Positions 38,201 through 49,393 of a stretch of DNA of 64,000 bases are shown in pieces (positions within the stretch are counted from its first letter, which is position 1; each line of letters starts with the position of its first letter). The notes below the pieces were generated by a model. It was not told the origin of the DNA, did no database searches, and worked only from the letters and a program-made list of their open reading frames with translations. A program made the translations under genes and the position numbers. The DNA comes from Rhea pennata (Eukaryota > Chordata > Aves > Rheiformes > Rheidae), in contig NC_084682.1 of the NCBI RefSeq assembly GCF_028389875.1, positions 6,520,001 through 6,584,000 of the forward strand. The letters are read 5' to 3'.

Positions 38201-41200
38201 GCTCTTCATAAAACCAGTATAAAACAGCATACATAATTGCTTCAAATGCTTTAGGAAGTAAAAATTTACTTAAGAGTCAATATTCTTCAGACAGAGGAGT
38301 TAATGCAATATAAAGGACACTCTGCTGCAGAGCACACAAGACCTGCAAATATTTGCACTTTGTACAATCCCTAACACTGTTCAGTTTTTGACTAAATTCC
38401 ATAAAAGGCCTAAATTCCAAGAAAAAGCCTTCTCCACTTTCCAAACAAACAAACAAACATCCCTTGAAGCCATTAACATTCTCCAAATGCAAACGTTAGT
38501 TAGCTGATCACCAAGGAAAAAGAACATGTCAAGACTGTTTTAATTGTTCTGCTCTGGTCATCTATTTAGAATATCACTAAGAGAAGAGCTTGCATAACCG
38601 AGTGGAAGAGCAAGTAGAATCAGGGAAAGACTGTTGACTGAAGCTCAAAATACTTAATTCACAGGTTTGGTAAGGCAGAATGATGACTTGCCGTCAGCAC
38701 AGTTCTCACAGTGAATGCAAGCAAGGGTTGCTGCCTGCAGCAGGATTCCTAAATCGTCTTAAGTACTGAGCACTCACATACAAAAAAAAAAAAAAAAAAA
38801 GAAAGAAAAAATCCACACGATGTAAAACCCACAGCTACCAACCAGCCACATGCATTTCAGTTTGACACAGCAGCTTTGCAAAGTTCGACAATGCCAAAGG
38901 CCGAGAAAACCCCGAACAGCTAACAGTAATCTGGCCTAATGGAGTACCTGGAGCGTGCAACTACCATACAACGTGACAAGACCAAAGTTCTGTACGTCAG
39001 AAAAATCAACAGAGGAGCCAACAGAAACAGCACCTCTCTTAGCAAACTAACCAATTCTACAAGCTACTAAACTCTTCTTTGTACCCAATAGCTTAAAGGG
39101 CTTTAACAAAGTATGTCGAATGGAAGTTGTAGTTCTTCTGGCAGCTTGCAAATAAGCAAATCTCACCTTCTGCCTCCTCTGCATGAGGAAGTACTCTGGA
39201 TCACATCAATGTCAACCTGAGGGACTTCACCACAATTCACCAATATTCTACTGTTAACTGCAACTGAATTGACAACAGTTAAAGTCACAACAAGAGAGTC
39301 AGCAATCCCTTGCTAGCTTTAAGTATAGCTTTGAAAAAACATCCGTTTTTCACCCACTGTGACCTGAGAAGAGCAAATTGCCACTCTCGCTAAGAGCGCA
39401 CACAACAACAAAAACAGAAACAGTAATTCAAAGGTAATTGGAAAATAACTTTACTAGGGTAGATCAGGCCTTTAGGAGTTAAGTGATAGACTAGAACAAG
39501 TTTCTAGAATCAAAGCAAAGACAGAGTTAGGACCTACAAGTTTCAGTAACTGAGAAAGCACAGCCAAGGAGAACTGGATATAACTGAAAATTACTCTCAG
39601 AATATCAAGCCTATGAGTCAGTCATACAAAGATGCTAGCAAAGCAAAATGACTGCTTTTGTTTCCTTATTCTACACACACCAGTTCTCTCTCTCCACACA
39701 TGCAATAGGTCAAGACCTAGGTTGCTAAAGTCCATCTGAAAAAAAATGTTGAAGATTTTTCGCTTGGTGAAGAAGCAAGTTATTCATTTGTATTTTACAT
39801 CACAACATTGAAATGGCAGCAGATACTAAGAATTCTCAGGAATCTTCTTTGAAATAATGTATTTTAGAAAACACTGGAGATGCAAAAAAGTATTTCTTAA
39901 GAGAAAGTTCTGTATTAAGCTCATCCAAATAGTAATCCCAATAAGAAGCCACTGCATACAGTGGCAGTCTTGCAGTATTTCTAAATTGAAATTAAGGAAT
40001 GATTCTGCATGAATTCCATAAAAGTCTTTCCTTCAAGGATCTGGTTTGTTTCTGGTCATTCCTGTTTGTTCACCACAAAGAAGATTGCATAGGGAAGCTG
40101 ACAGTTACATGATAATGGTATAGCGAAACACTGAGAAACACAACCAAAGTATTCCAGTACACCACTTAAAGCAGCTATGCGAACTGTTTGCTGTAGCCTT
40201 ATTTAGAAGATCACCACCCAGAGAGGTGTCAAAGTATAGCACAAACAAGCAAATCCCAAGCAAAACACTCTGCAAAGCTGGAATTAAAATGACAAGTCTT
40301 GAGTACTAAGTCCATCTTCAGTTTTTAAATCACGATGGCAAGACCAGTAAGCAGTTTTCTCTGTATTTCCTCCTATCTGGAGGTGGGTGGGTGGGGAGAG
40401 GTGAGGGATAGGAAGGAGATCACAAAATAGTGTAAGCAATTTTTCTTCACCTCCACAAAGATATAAGCAATAAGTCACTTGGTGTACATATTAGGAATTA
40501 AAAAAAAATATATTCAAACATAATATTCAACTTTTCACAGCCTGAGACCACTACTAGATCAGAATTTTCCATAAAGTACTACACGTAAGCATGCAATACT
40601 TACGCAATTTCTGCGCTCATTTTTATGCATCTCTCTTTTACCAGCTACCAAAAAAAAGGAAAGAAACAGAAAGCCCCTCCTCAGAACAACCAACAATCCC
40701 ACCCAGCTTTCTTCACAATCCTCTATCACACTAATGAAAGAAAGAAAGAAAGACTCAGAAGCATTCATACTTCTCTCAGTCTACCAACACTTTTACAAGG
40801 TTTCCTAACAAGCAAGAGAAAAAATGGAACAGGCTCCAACCAGCTAATAAGGTTAGCTAAAACACTAAAGCACTCCAAGTGAAGTATTGTTAGGATTTTC
40901 ACTGTTTTAAACATCTTTGATCTGTTTACAGGGAAAAAAAAGTTAAGAAATGCTCTGCTTCAAAGGAAAGCTCCCAAGCACACATGTAAGAAACAGCATG
41001 TTAAGGAGATTTGCATGTTGAATAGATAAAAGAAAAAAAAAAGTTAACCAGCTTGCTCCCAATGATGCAAGAATACACAATATTGGTTAAGCAAAAAAAA
41101 AAGTGCTTCTGGATAACAAATAAACGGATTTTTACTGGCAATGCAAAAAGACTATTTTCTCTCTAAATGACAACAGAAAAGCCAAAAAACCACCACAGCA

Positions 41201-41837
41201 TACTAGCAACAACTGAGCCCCTGTGTTTTGCATGCTTTGTGCACAATGCTTCCTAACATTTCAAAAGTCAGTAAGGTGCTTAAAGGCTGAAACTGAACAC
41301 TACTAGATAAAGATGAACTTACCAAAAAAATTGCTCTTCGTGTTCATAGTAACATGTATAAATTGCTTCTTTCAGCGATACCGCTAGCAAAAACGCTTCC
41401 AGATAAGAGACAGGCAAGCGTAGCGCTAGAAAACTACTCGTAAAACGCTTGTATGTACTAGGTGCATAAACACACTGTGCTTACACGTATTGGCGCGGCG
41501 CTGTAAAACCGCTCCCGTGTCCCTTCGGCAGGAGCGGCGCACCCCGCTCACCGGCCGCCGCCGCCCTCAGCTGCTGCAGGGGGGCGAGAGGCGCCCGGCC
41601 CGGCGGCGGCGCCCGCCGGCACCTCGCTCGCTCGCTCCGCGACCGACGGCCGCCGCTGCCCCCGGGGCCGCCGCTGCCCAGCCCGGTCGGCGGGGCCACC
41701 GCAGCCCCCTCAGCGCCGGCGAGGCGGGCCGCCGCGGCCGCCGGGGCGGGGGGGGGGGGGGGAAGGGGGGGATTAACGGTCGCCAACGGCCGTTACGCCG
41801 CGCCTCAGGTGAGCAGCGGCGGGCACCGGCTCCTCAC
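35223..41837 (-). other. TPST1 intron 1 (5' UTR intron)
   Basis: Runs from a CAG|GTGAGG donor in the CpG island to the acceptor just before the ATG. It is AT-rich, with C-runs at 35793 and 37080, a (TTTA)n tract at 38057-38073, an A-run at about 38100, and an (AAAG)n tract at 40736-40753. No coding exon was recognised; an extra noncoding exon cannot be excluded. Confidence 0.65.
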
Positions 41838-42050
41838 CTGGGCTGCTGCCGCCTTGGCGCCGCGCCTGCCGCTGCCAGGGCCGGGCTGGAGCCGTGCTGC
41901 TGCCGCCGCCCCTCCTCCGCCGCCGCCGCCGCCGCCGCGGCTCCCCTCAGGCACCATCGCAGTGGGAAGCGGCCGCCGCCGCCGCCGGGACCGGACCCGG
42001 CTCCCCGCCCGCCGCCGCCTCCTCCCGTCAGCCGCGCGGCTGCGGCTGCC
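41838..42050 (-). other. TPST1: Predicted TPST1 noncoding exon 1
   Basis: The 3' border is CAGCAGCCCAG|GTGAGG, a consensus donor at 41838/41837. The 5' end is not visible; it is placed just downstream of the CCAAT box by inference. The exon carries CGG repeats on the sense strand and an ATG at 41957-41955 in a strong context that opens a 40-codon frame up to the donor. Confidence 0.55.
41917..41938. repeat. (CCG)7 trinucleotide repeat, CGG on the TPST1 sense strand
   Basis: Seven CCG units in the predicted TPST1 5' UTR, with a second shorter GCC run at about 41971-41986. Confidence 0.85.
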
Positions 42051-42440
42051 ATGGAAATCACAAGCGCGCCCTGATTGGTCGCGAGTCTCGATGTGTCGCG
42101 CGACGCGGTTGGGCCGGCGAGGGGGATTGACAGCTCCGGGGCGGGGCCGGCGGAGGGGGCGGGGCCGGGCGGAGGGGGCGGGGCGCCGCTGGGGCGCACA
42201 TCTGGCGCGGCGGCGCCGCAGCTGGCGAACAGCTGGGGCGGGGCGGGGCCGGGCGGGCGGCGGCACCTGGGCCCCCGCGGCGGCGCGGACGTCGAGCAGA
42301 TGCGCCGGCCCGGTGCCACCCCTGCGGCAGGCCGGGAACAGCTGGCTGCTCCGCCCCTGCGAGCCGCGCCCCACCCCCGGGGCACCGCTGTGCACATCTG
42401 GCGGCGGCGCGCCCCCGCGGGGAGGGCGGGCGCGGGCAAA

Positions 42441-42445
42441 GGCAG
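42441..42445 (+). other. Candidate plus-strand splice donor, divergent transcript
   Basis: GGCAG|GTAACT on the plus strand at the edge of the TPST1 island. It would end a first exon of a transcript running away from TPST1. No downstream exon was identified. Confidence 0.25.
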
Positions 42446-42450
42446 GTAAC

Positions 42451-43520
42451 TCTTCTCTTCCTGGGAGGCCTCAGGCATTGGGATGAATGAGTGAACCATG
42501 AAAATAACAAGTACAGCATGCACTAAGGTTTCCATATACTCTTAAGTTCACTCCACAGCAATATAATGACATTTCTGAGAAAGAAAGATACCATAAGGAC
42601 CTGAAGTATATGGATCTTTTAAAAATAAAACTCTATACAGAACACTGCCAACTCTGTCTTTGCCAGTCTTAGTTTCAGGGACTGGTTTTGCAGTACAAAT
42701 CACCTCAAACTTAGATTCTTGTTGTACCTCTATTCTGGGCTGACAGATTTTATGCACAATGCTACAATAGTCAAATAATTTCATAAAAGGTACAAATATT
42801 TTAATAGATACATGGTATCTCCAGCACAAGACAGCGGAGAGTCTGGTACTGTCATAAAGCAAGGCTCATGGCCCTCCAGTGCTGCACGGCTGTTTTGTGG
42901 CAGCGCAGAAGCAGAAACAAGCCGTGTGTCGACGCCGGTGCGGGACCGGAGGGACACGTCTGCGATGCCGTTGGACTGGAGTGCAGCCCGGAGCCCCAAG
43001 GGGCTGTTTGCACGCTGCGCAGCGCCTCCGCCCAGGTGTGGGTGAAGAAGCCGGGCAGGCAGCTGGGATGACTTGCACTAGCGTTTTGCCCCTGCAGGCA
43101 TAGATACAAGGAGCCCGGTCCAGGAGGCGATCACGCCCACAGATTAAGTCACTGCTAACGAAGACTGGCCAGAGGCCATACTAACCACATCCTTCCCAAT
43201 GCACTAGGCAAAAAGACAGCTTTTATACCTAAAGAAAGGGGAGAGAAAGTTGAACTTGCCTTGTTGACACTAACAGTGATATGCAAAAACTGAATCAGCT
43301 GAAAATGTATTTTTTTTACACATGGAAGTTCTGGTCCAGCTGGCATCACCATATGCAAAGATGCTGCTGAAACGTCAGTGCTGCTTCAGGGTTGTATCAC
43401 AAGGAGCAAATCCCTGGGACATTCCCCAGATTTGTGCTCCTTGCCAAATGAAAGAAAGAGCTCATCTGGGGGATATAACGGGAGTCCAAACCTCCGTCTT
43501 TGAGAAGAAGTCTCTGCACC
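42451..43520. other. Upstream flank of the TPST1 island
   Basis: Mixed composition, with a moderately CpG-rich patch at 42860-43080 where several frames on both strands are open. No protein was recognised. Confidence 0.4.
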
Positions 43521-43529
43521 GCCCGGTTA

Positions 43530-46450
43530 TGATTGACAGATAGCTCCCGCTCCGCACTGCTTCTGCGGATGTTCCCGGAGCCACCCTGCAGCCGTGGGGA
43601 TCTCACCTCAGCAGCGACGCGCCGACGTGCAACGCGCCGGGATGGGACGGGACAGGACGGGGGGCTCCAGGCAAACGCCACCCACCGCGGTCACGGATTC
43701 GGCCACCGAGCCGGAGCTGCCAGACTTGGCGACGGTGGCTCGATGGACAGCTTGGATGATGACGGCAGCCGGTGGCCTGCAGAATGGCCCCTTTTCACCC
43801 CGAAAGCCCTCGCGTGGCGGCTGGCTCGCTCCTCCGTTTCCCGGAGAGTCGGCGCAGAGGCCGGTGAGGCGCCGGCGGGAAGCGGCCGAGGCTCCCGAGA
43901 GGCGAGGAGCCGCTGCCGCGGCGACAGCTATACCATTAGGATGAAAGAATTAATGCCAGCCCGTTACGTCGTTTCTCAGCGACCTTGCAAAGTGCCCGTC
44001 ATTAAACTTTTATGAGCCTGCAAGGCATGGTTTCCACGGATAACCGGGCATGCCGGAACGGCCGCGGCGGCGCTCTGCAAAGACAACAGGACCTTGGCGG
44101 GGCCTGGCCACAAATGCAATTTTACTGCGTTAACATCTGTAATACTCATTCACAGGGACGTAACAGCAGGCTGCTGCTTTTAGCACACTTTATTTTTTTT
44201 AAAAAAATAAACCGTCGATTTATACTGACTCTGAGAGAAAAGCCAGTGTATACCTTTGCACACTAAGTAACTCGGAAAGGAAACCACAGCACATGGCTCC
44301 CTCCTGACATCACACTTTTTATCTTCGCTAATCCCACGCGGCTGGCGCGTATTTTATTCGCTGCCAAAACACGAGCAGCGAGGTGCACGCGGGGCAGCGA
44401 CTCGGATTTTCACAGCGGGAAGAGCTCTGCCCAGGGCCGAGCTTCCCAAGCACCGAAGAGCTGCACGGGGCGACGGGCTCAGGCGGCCGCTGGGAGCCAC
44501 GAGGCACTAGAAACGCCTTCCGCGTGGCAAAACCCCTTTCCGATTTCTTCTCTCCAGCAGCCAGCAAAGGGCTGGATCTGAACGCGTCGCCACCCGCAGC
44601 ACCAAACCCAGGCGGCGGCTGCAGCGGGGGCTGCGCCGGCGCCTTCCCGCGCCCCCGCCGGCCGCGGCGCTTCCCCGGCAGCCCCGCCGCGGCCGCTGCC
44701 TTCTTGGCGCTGGCAGAAACGTCGAGGGTTCGCCGCGTCCGCCGTCGGACGGGGAGCAACCGCGAGGGCGAACGCGGGAGGCTTCCGAGGCGCCCCGCCG
44801 TGAGGCTCCAGCTGTGGCCCCCCCGTCTGCGATCTGCAGCCCCCCCAAAATTGGCCTGTATGAAACTGCAAACGTACGCGTGTAAATGGACGGTTACAGC
44901 TAATCCAAAGCGCCATTCGAGCAATTCCCGCAGAAACCTGCTGAATTCTGCCACGGTTTCCTAAAATTCGATTCTATACGTCCGCCCACGCGGGCACCGA
45001 CATGAAACCCTGCAGGGATATCCTGTCTCCTCGATGCTGGAAGGGAAAAAAAGATCATCGCGTTTCCCGCGGATCGCTTCCCGGCATTGCCCGCCAGCCT
45101 GGCTCTGCTCGGGGCGAGCTCAAAGCCGTCCGTCGGAGACTCGCCCCGTGCTCGCGCGCTCCGTCGCTCTGCCCACGCCAGGCTGGAAGCAGCGAGAGCT
45201 TCGCTGCGGCTCAGCCCCGGCCCCGGGTGCCCGGGCCAGGAGAGCCGCCGCGCTCCCCTCCGCCGGGCGCGCGGGGCCAAACGAAACGCAGATCCCCAGC
45301 GGAGAAGGACGCTCCGATAAGCAGCGCGCGCGGGGAGACGCTCCTGCTCCCGGGCCTTCACCGGTGGTTCCTCCCCGTTTCGCTGGCTAACACTCCGACT
45401 CCTCAGCACAGACTTCCCCTTCTGCTCCGTAAAAGCTTTGCGCCTGGACTTCTTTCTGTGGGAACAGAAAATATTTGCTCCGTTGACGTCTCGCACGGCT
45501 CCAATCTAAACAACGCCGCCGTCCGCTCTCTCGAGGACTTGGGAAGCGTCCCAAACTCCGTGCCTCGGTTCCAGCCTTCTGGAAAGCTGGATAACGTGAT
45601 TTTTCCCTCTCCCACGGCTCAGCCCTGCGCCGCCCCCCTCGCTCGTCATTTCAGAGACTTGCAGCCTGCGCGGCGCGTGCCCGTGCGGCACGACACGAGC
45701 CGGAAAGGAGCCCGGCGATTCCTCGCGGCAGACGTGCTGCCGGGCGGCTTCTCCACAAAGAGCCTCTCCACAAACTTGCATTTTATCATTTTAGCTTAAT
45801 TCAGAAGGCAGAAAATTGAAGATCAGGAAGACTTCCCACTGCTGCTCAGCGTCAGCACCCAGGCCTGGCATGTTCGTGGCTTCATCCACCCCTTGAGCTT
45901 TTAAGGTCTGGCAGTTGCTCTTGCAAAGGAAAAAAAGAAGATAAAAAAAACCCCAAAAGCCCCTAAAAGGTTAGCACTGAAACAAGAGGCGCTTGCGGCT
46001 GGCTCGAGCGCGGAGCGCGCGTTTCGAGCGGGGCGGCCCATTGCGCGCGCGCCCGGCGAAGCAGCCGCCGGGACGCAGAGCACGGTGCCCTTCCCGCGGT
46101 CCCCGCGGCAAGCAGCTCTTCCCCCAGGGAGGCAACAGAAAGTTCAGTCACAGCAGATGCAATACAGAAAAACGTGCGTGTTGCAAACCCAGAATCCAGA
46201 ATAATCCCGGCTTGGGTTGGCTGTGCTCGTCCGAAGCTTCGCTCGGAGGCGCTGAGCACAGCCACCGTAAACGGGAGACTGCTCCCCAGCTGGACCAAAT
46301 CGGAGGCAGTGACATGGCATCACGTAGCACCAAGCACGCGCAAGGGAAAGCCACCACGTTTCCTCCTCCTATAAAACAAAGCTTCTTGCCAGTAAAGTTT
46401 CTCCAACGGGGAGCGCCGAGCAATCACGAAGAACGCTGGCCTTCTCGGGC
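43530..46450. other. GC-rich, CpG-rich block with no recognised gene
   Basis: Four CpG-dense patches (about 43530-43950, 44330-44880, 45000-45770, 45985-46450) lie between the CRCP 3' end and the TPST1 promoter. Open frames of 190-265 codons occur on both strands, for example plus strand 45002-45799, but their composition is Arg/Pro/Ala-rich as chance GC-rich frames are, and none resembles a known protein. A minus-strand donor GAG|GTGAGA at 43607/43606 could belong to an alternative TPST1 leader exon. Promoter or noncoding RNA functions are possible. Confidence 0.5.
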
Positions 46451-48104
46451 CTGAACCCGAGAAAAAGTGAAACCCGGACACCTCACGAATAGCTTGAAAC
46501 TCTGTGAATCTCAAAGTATCACAACAGAAGCAGGATTCTGGCAGCTCCTTCACTCGCTTTCCCAGGGAAGCACGTAGACCTGCCGTAACCAGAGCTCCCA
46601 ACCTGCCAAAGCCCTGCTGCGTGAAAAAGAATAGAAACGAGGAAAACACAAGAAATGAAGACGCTAAAAATAATGTGCACTTCTTAAATATTCCGAAAGT
46701 GCACAGCACTCTGCAGTTTTCTTCTCAAAGTTAAGGAGCAAGCATTTAATGTCTCATATGCACTTGAGTTTTTCTTGTACCCATGACACCACAGGGCCAC
46801 ATGTGAAAAAACCCTTGTTTGCTGCAGGTCTTTTTTGCCTCTTTTCACACCGTCTTGTCTCCTTCAGAAGAACCAGCAGAGCAGACTCACTGTGTCAGGC
46901 AATGATTAGTGAAGAAAACAGAAAGCAGCCCTAGAGGACAGGCAGATCTTTTATGTAATATATAGGACACCGGAAAAATGCTGTCATGTAAAAAAGATGA
47001 CATTTGCTTTCCATAAACCGTTCCTGAGGCTTGGGATCTCAGAGAACACGCTGGAGAGCAAACACCACAAAGTGAGAGCTGTTCGCAGAGCCAGAGTAAT
47101 TCCTCACCTGCACTTACGTGGCCAGAGAACACAGACAGTAGATTTAAAGAAGATTTCTTAATGTAATGCAGATGTGGAAACCTCAGATCCTTTTAAAGAA
47201 ATGTTATTTGTATGGCATTTTCAGGAAGATGATGGTTTATGTATCTTAACTGAGACTAAATAAGCTATGCATGCATTTGTATGAGTTTAAATATATGTCT
47301 CCATCTGGAATTGATTCGTTAAGAAGGTTAAATAAAATAGGAAGTGAGCAGTTCCTTGTATCTTGTACAATATAAACAGCAGAACACAACATGAATGCTT
47401 GCAAAAATCCATTATGATAAAAAAAAATCATCAGTTCCCAAGATGGAGCAGTCCACTTAAGAGATCCGTTAACATATTCTTGTTGGCTACAGATACCTTG
47501 TGATCTGGTTCCTTCTGCTTTTCATAAATTTAGAACATGCTTCAACAACTTAATTTTAAAAAAGAAGACAGATAAAATGTAAATACACTTGTAGCCCAAG
47601 GTCACATGATGTCAAACAACACCAATGACCACTAAGAGTAAAAAATGATAATTTTAAAATTAATTTTACATCATTGAGTGAGATGATCTATTCATCTCTT
47701 TTGTTTCTTTACACATTTAGCGAGAAAATATATTTCGATTTATCACAAAAATCGCTGAGGACTTTTAATACTGCATTCCTTTTACCTTGCCAAAATGCAC
47801 TTTTAGTCTTCAGCCCTGGCACGCATTTAATGTAAGAAAAATGATTCTTAGGAGCTAACGAATATATTTTTCAGCATCTTCCTTTCCCCTCCAAACATCA
47901 AACAAGCTTACAAATATTAAAGAAAATCCGTATCATAAATCCTTCCAAAATGGCAATTATTAGTCCCTTCACATACGGCACAACTGAGGCTCTGAAAAGG
48001 TGAATTATTTTCCCAATATAACAAAATAAAACCATCAGAGAAGGGGGAATAAAAGTCAGATAGACTCTGATTCAAGTTCTTATATCTTGTCTACAAGTCG
48101 CAAA
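46451..48104. other. Intergenic between GC-rich block and CRCP 3' end
   Basis: AT-rich except near its left edge. A minus-strand CAG|GTGAGG donor-like site occurs at 47108/47107. It contains one MIR-like remnant at about 47945-48085. Confidence 0.5.
47945..48085 (-). mobile_element. MIR-like ancient SINE remnant
   Basis: The plus strand shows a diverged reverse complement of the MIR core and 3' half: ATTATTAGTCCC, ACTGAGGCTCTGAAAAGGTG and further weak matches to about 48085. I compared it with the MIR consensus from memory; divergence is high. Confidence 0.5.
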
Positions 48105-49249
48105 ATTCGCAGGATGTACTTCAAACTTTATTTTTATTTCCAATACATTACAACAATTGTACAAGAATAGTCTGCAGTCACAGTAGAAAACCAGTGCCAT
48201 CTGTAACACATGACTGTGTGTACATATATATAAAGATTTATCATAATAATAAATGCTTTCAACATTAAATACTTGACCCTGAAATCTTTAATTGGACAAA
48301 GCTTCTGCACACAGAAATTTCTGCTTCAGCCAGGACTGATCCTCATTTTTCTAAACTAGATGAGGACATCACTTAAGTGTTGACGCATTCATTTATTCCA
48401 TGGCAGACAGTACTGTTGACGTGGAATGCAAGACTGTGATCTATACTGAAATATTCGAACAGCAGAACAATTCAAAGGGAAAACAGACACCTCATTTTTA
48501 AACATTCTTCTGCTTGTATGACTTGGAGCCTTAACATTACAGTCCAGATCCTCAGTGGGGATAAACTGGTCTAATTCAGAGAATTTCAGTGGCAATACAT
48601 TGATTTAGCTGTTGATCTTTAGCTGATGGATCTATCTTGTGTGCAGTAGTGATTGTCAGATAGCCTTGACTGTTACCTTATACACAGTTCCTCACACTTC
48701 CATGACTCTGCCAGCCTACTTGAACTTGTCTGAACAAATACTAAGCAATTCTTGTACGTTATCCTATGTACTGATCCTTGAAAATGGCTGTTTTCACAAA
48801 GAGCTCCAAAAGTTGGCTTTGTATTGTAAACTGCATTCTGAAAAACAGTTGGGCAATTCAAAAGCATATGAAAGCAATTATAATTATAGTACTGCTATGA
48901 TAATTAAAACATTGCCAGCTGTATGTAAGCCTACTGAAATCTACAGCTGTTATACGTGTAATGGAAAAAAAGCCAAAGCTTCGGATTCTGTGCCCTGTAA
49001 TTTCTCAGGCTGCTACATTACAATCCAAATTACCATCATTCTCCTATCTCCCAAAATGCTGAAACAATAGCATCCTTTTCCACGCTTTCTTGTAAACACT
49101 GTTTCTCTCATCATCTCAGAATAATAAAAATTGTGACATATTGTACAATCATGTCCAATACAAGATTAAACTGGATCAAATAAAAAGAAGAAAAAAAAAT
49201 AACTGATTAGCTTCTGCCACAAACGTGGCCAGCTTTCTCTAGACACTTT
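48105..49249 (-). other. CRCP: CRCP 3' UTR
   Basis: Follows the CRCP stop codon and ends shortly after two adjacent minus-strand AATAAA hexamers at 48138-48133 and 48132-48127. The poly(A) site is placed about 10-25 bases beyond. Confidence 0.6.
48127..48138 (-). terminator. Tandem poly(A) signals of CRCP
   Basis: Two back-to-back AATAAA hexamers on the minus strand, about 1.1 kb after the CRCP stop. Confidence 0.6.
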
Positions 49250-49393
49250 CTATTCTTGGTCACCTTTGTCTTCAGTTGCCATGGGTGATTCTCGCTGTTG
49301 TTCCTCCGGATCCCCTGGAAGAATACTGGTGACTGTCTGGAGAAGTGATTCGATCTGCTCTTCTGTTAGTCTTTCTTCACTTTCTTCTACCAT
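49250..49393 (-). CDS. CRCP: CRCP last coding exon
   Basis: After a CCTGCAG acceptor the exon encodes MVEESEERLTEEQIESLLQT, then VTSILPGDPEEQQ and an acidic C-terminus ending GDQE, with TAG at 49252-49250. The first 26 or so residues match human CRCP closely; the acidic tail is divergent, as is usual for this protein. Confidence 0.95.
   Translation of the reverse strand: MVEESEERLTEEQIESLLQTVTSILPGDPEEQQRESPMATEDKGDQE

Larger units (their letters stand above)
41480..42450. promoter_or_regulatory. TPST1 CpG island promoter
   Basis: Very GC- and CpG-rich. On the minus strand it has a CCAAT box (CCAATCAGG) at 42078-42074 and many GC boxes (GGGGCGGGG-type) between 42130 and 42250. It contains (CCG)7 at 41917-41938 and a G15/G7 run at 41748-41771. 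The location is right for the noncoding first exon of TPST1. A plus-strand donor at 42445/42446 suggests a divergent transcript too. Confidence 0.8.

Noticed and set aside
41834..42535. Minus-strand open frame of 233 codons over the TPST1 island
   Set aside because: It covers promoter and leader sequence, is Gly/Ala/Pro-rich from GC repeats, and crosses the predicted TSS and donor. It resembles no known protein.
45002..45799. Plus-strand open frame of 265 codons
   Set aside because: Long frames are common in GC-rich DNA, overlapping frames on both strands are also open, and there is no recognisable domain. Mentioned as part of the GC-rich block only.
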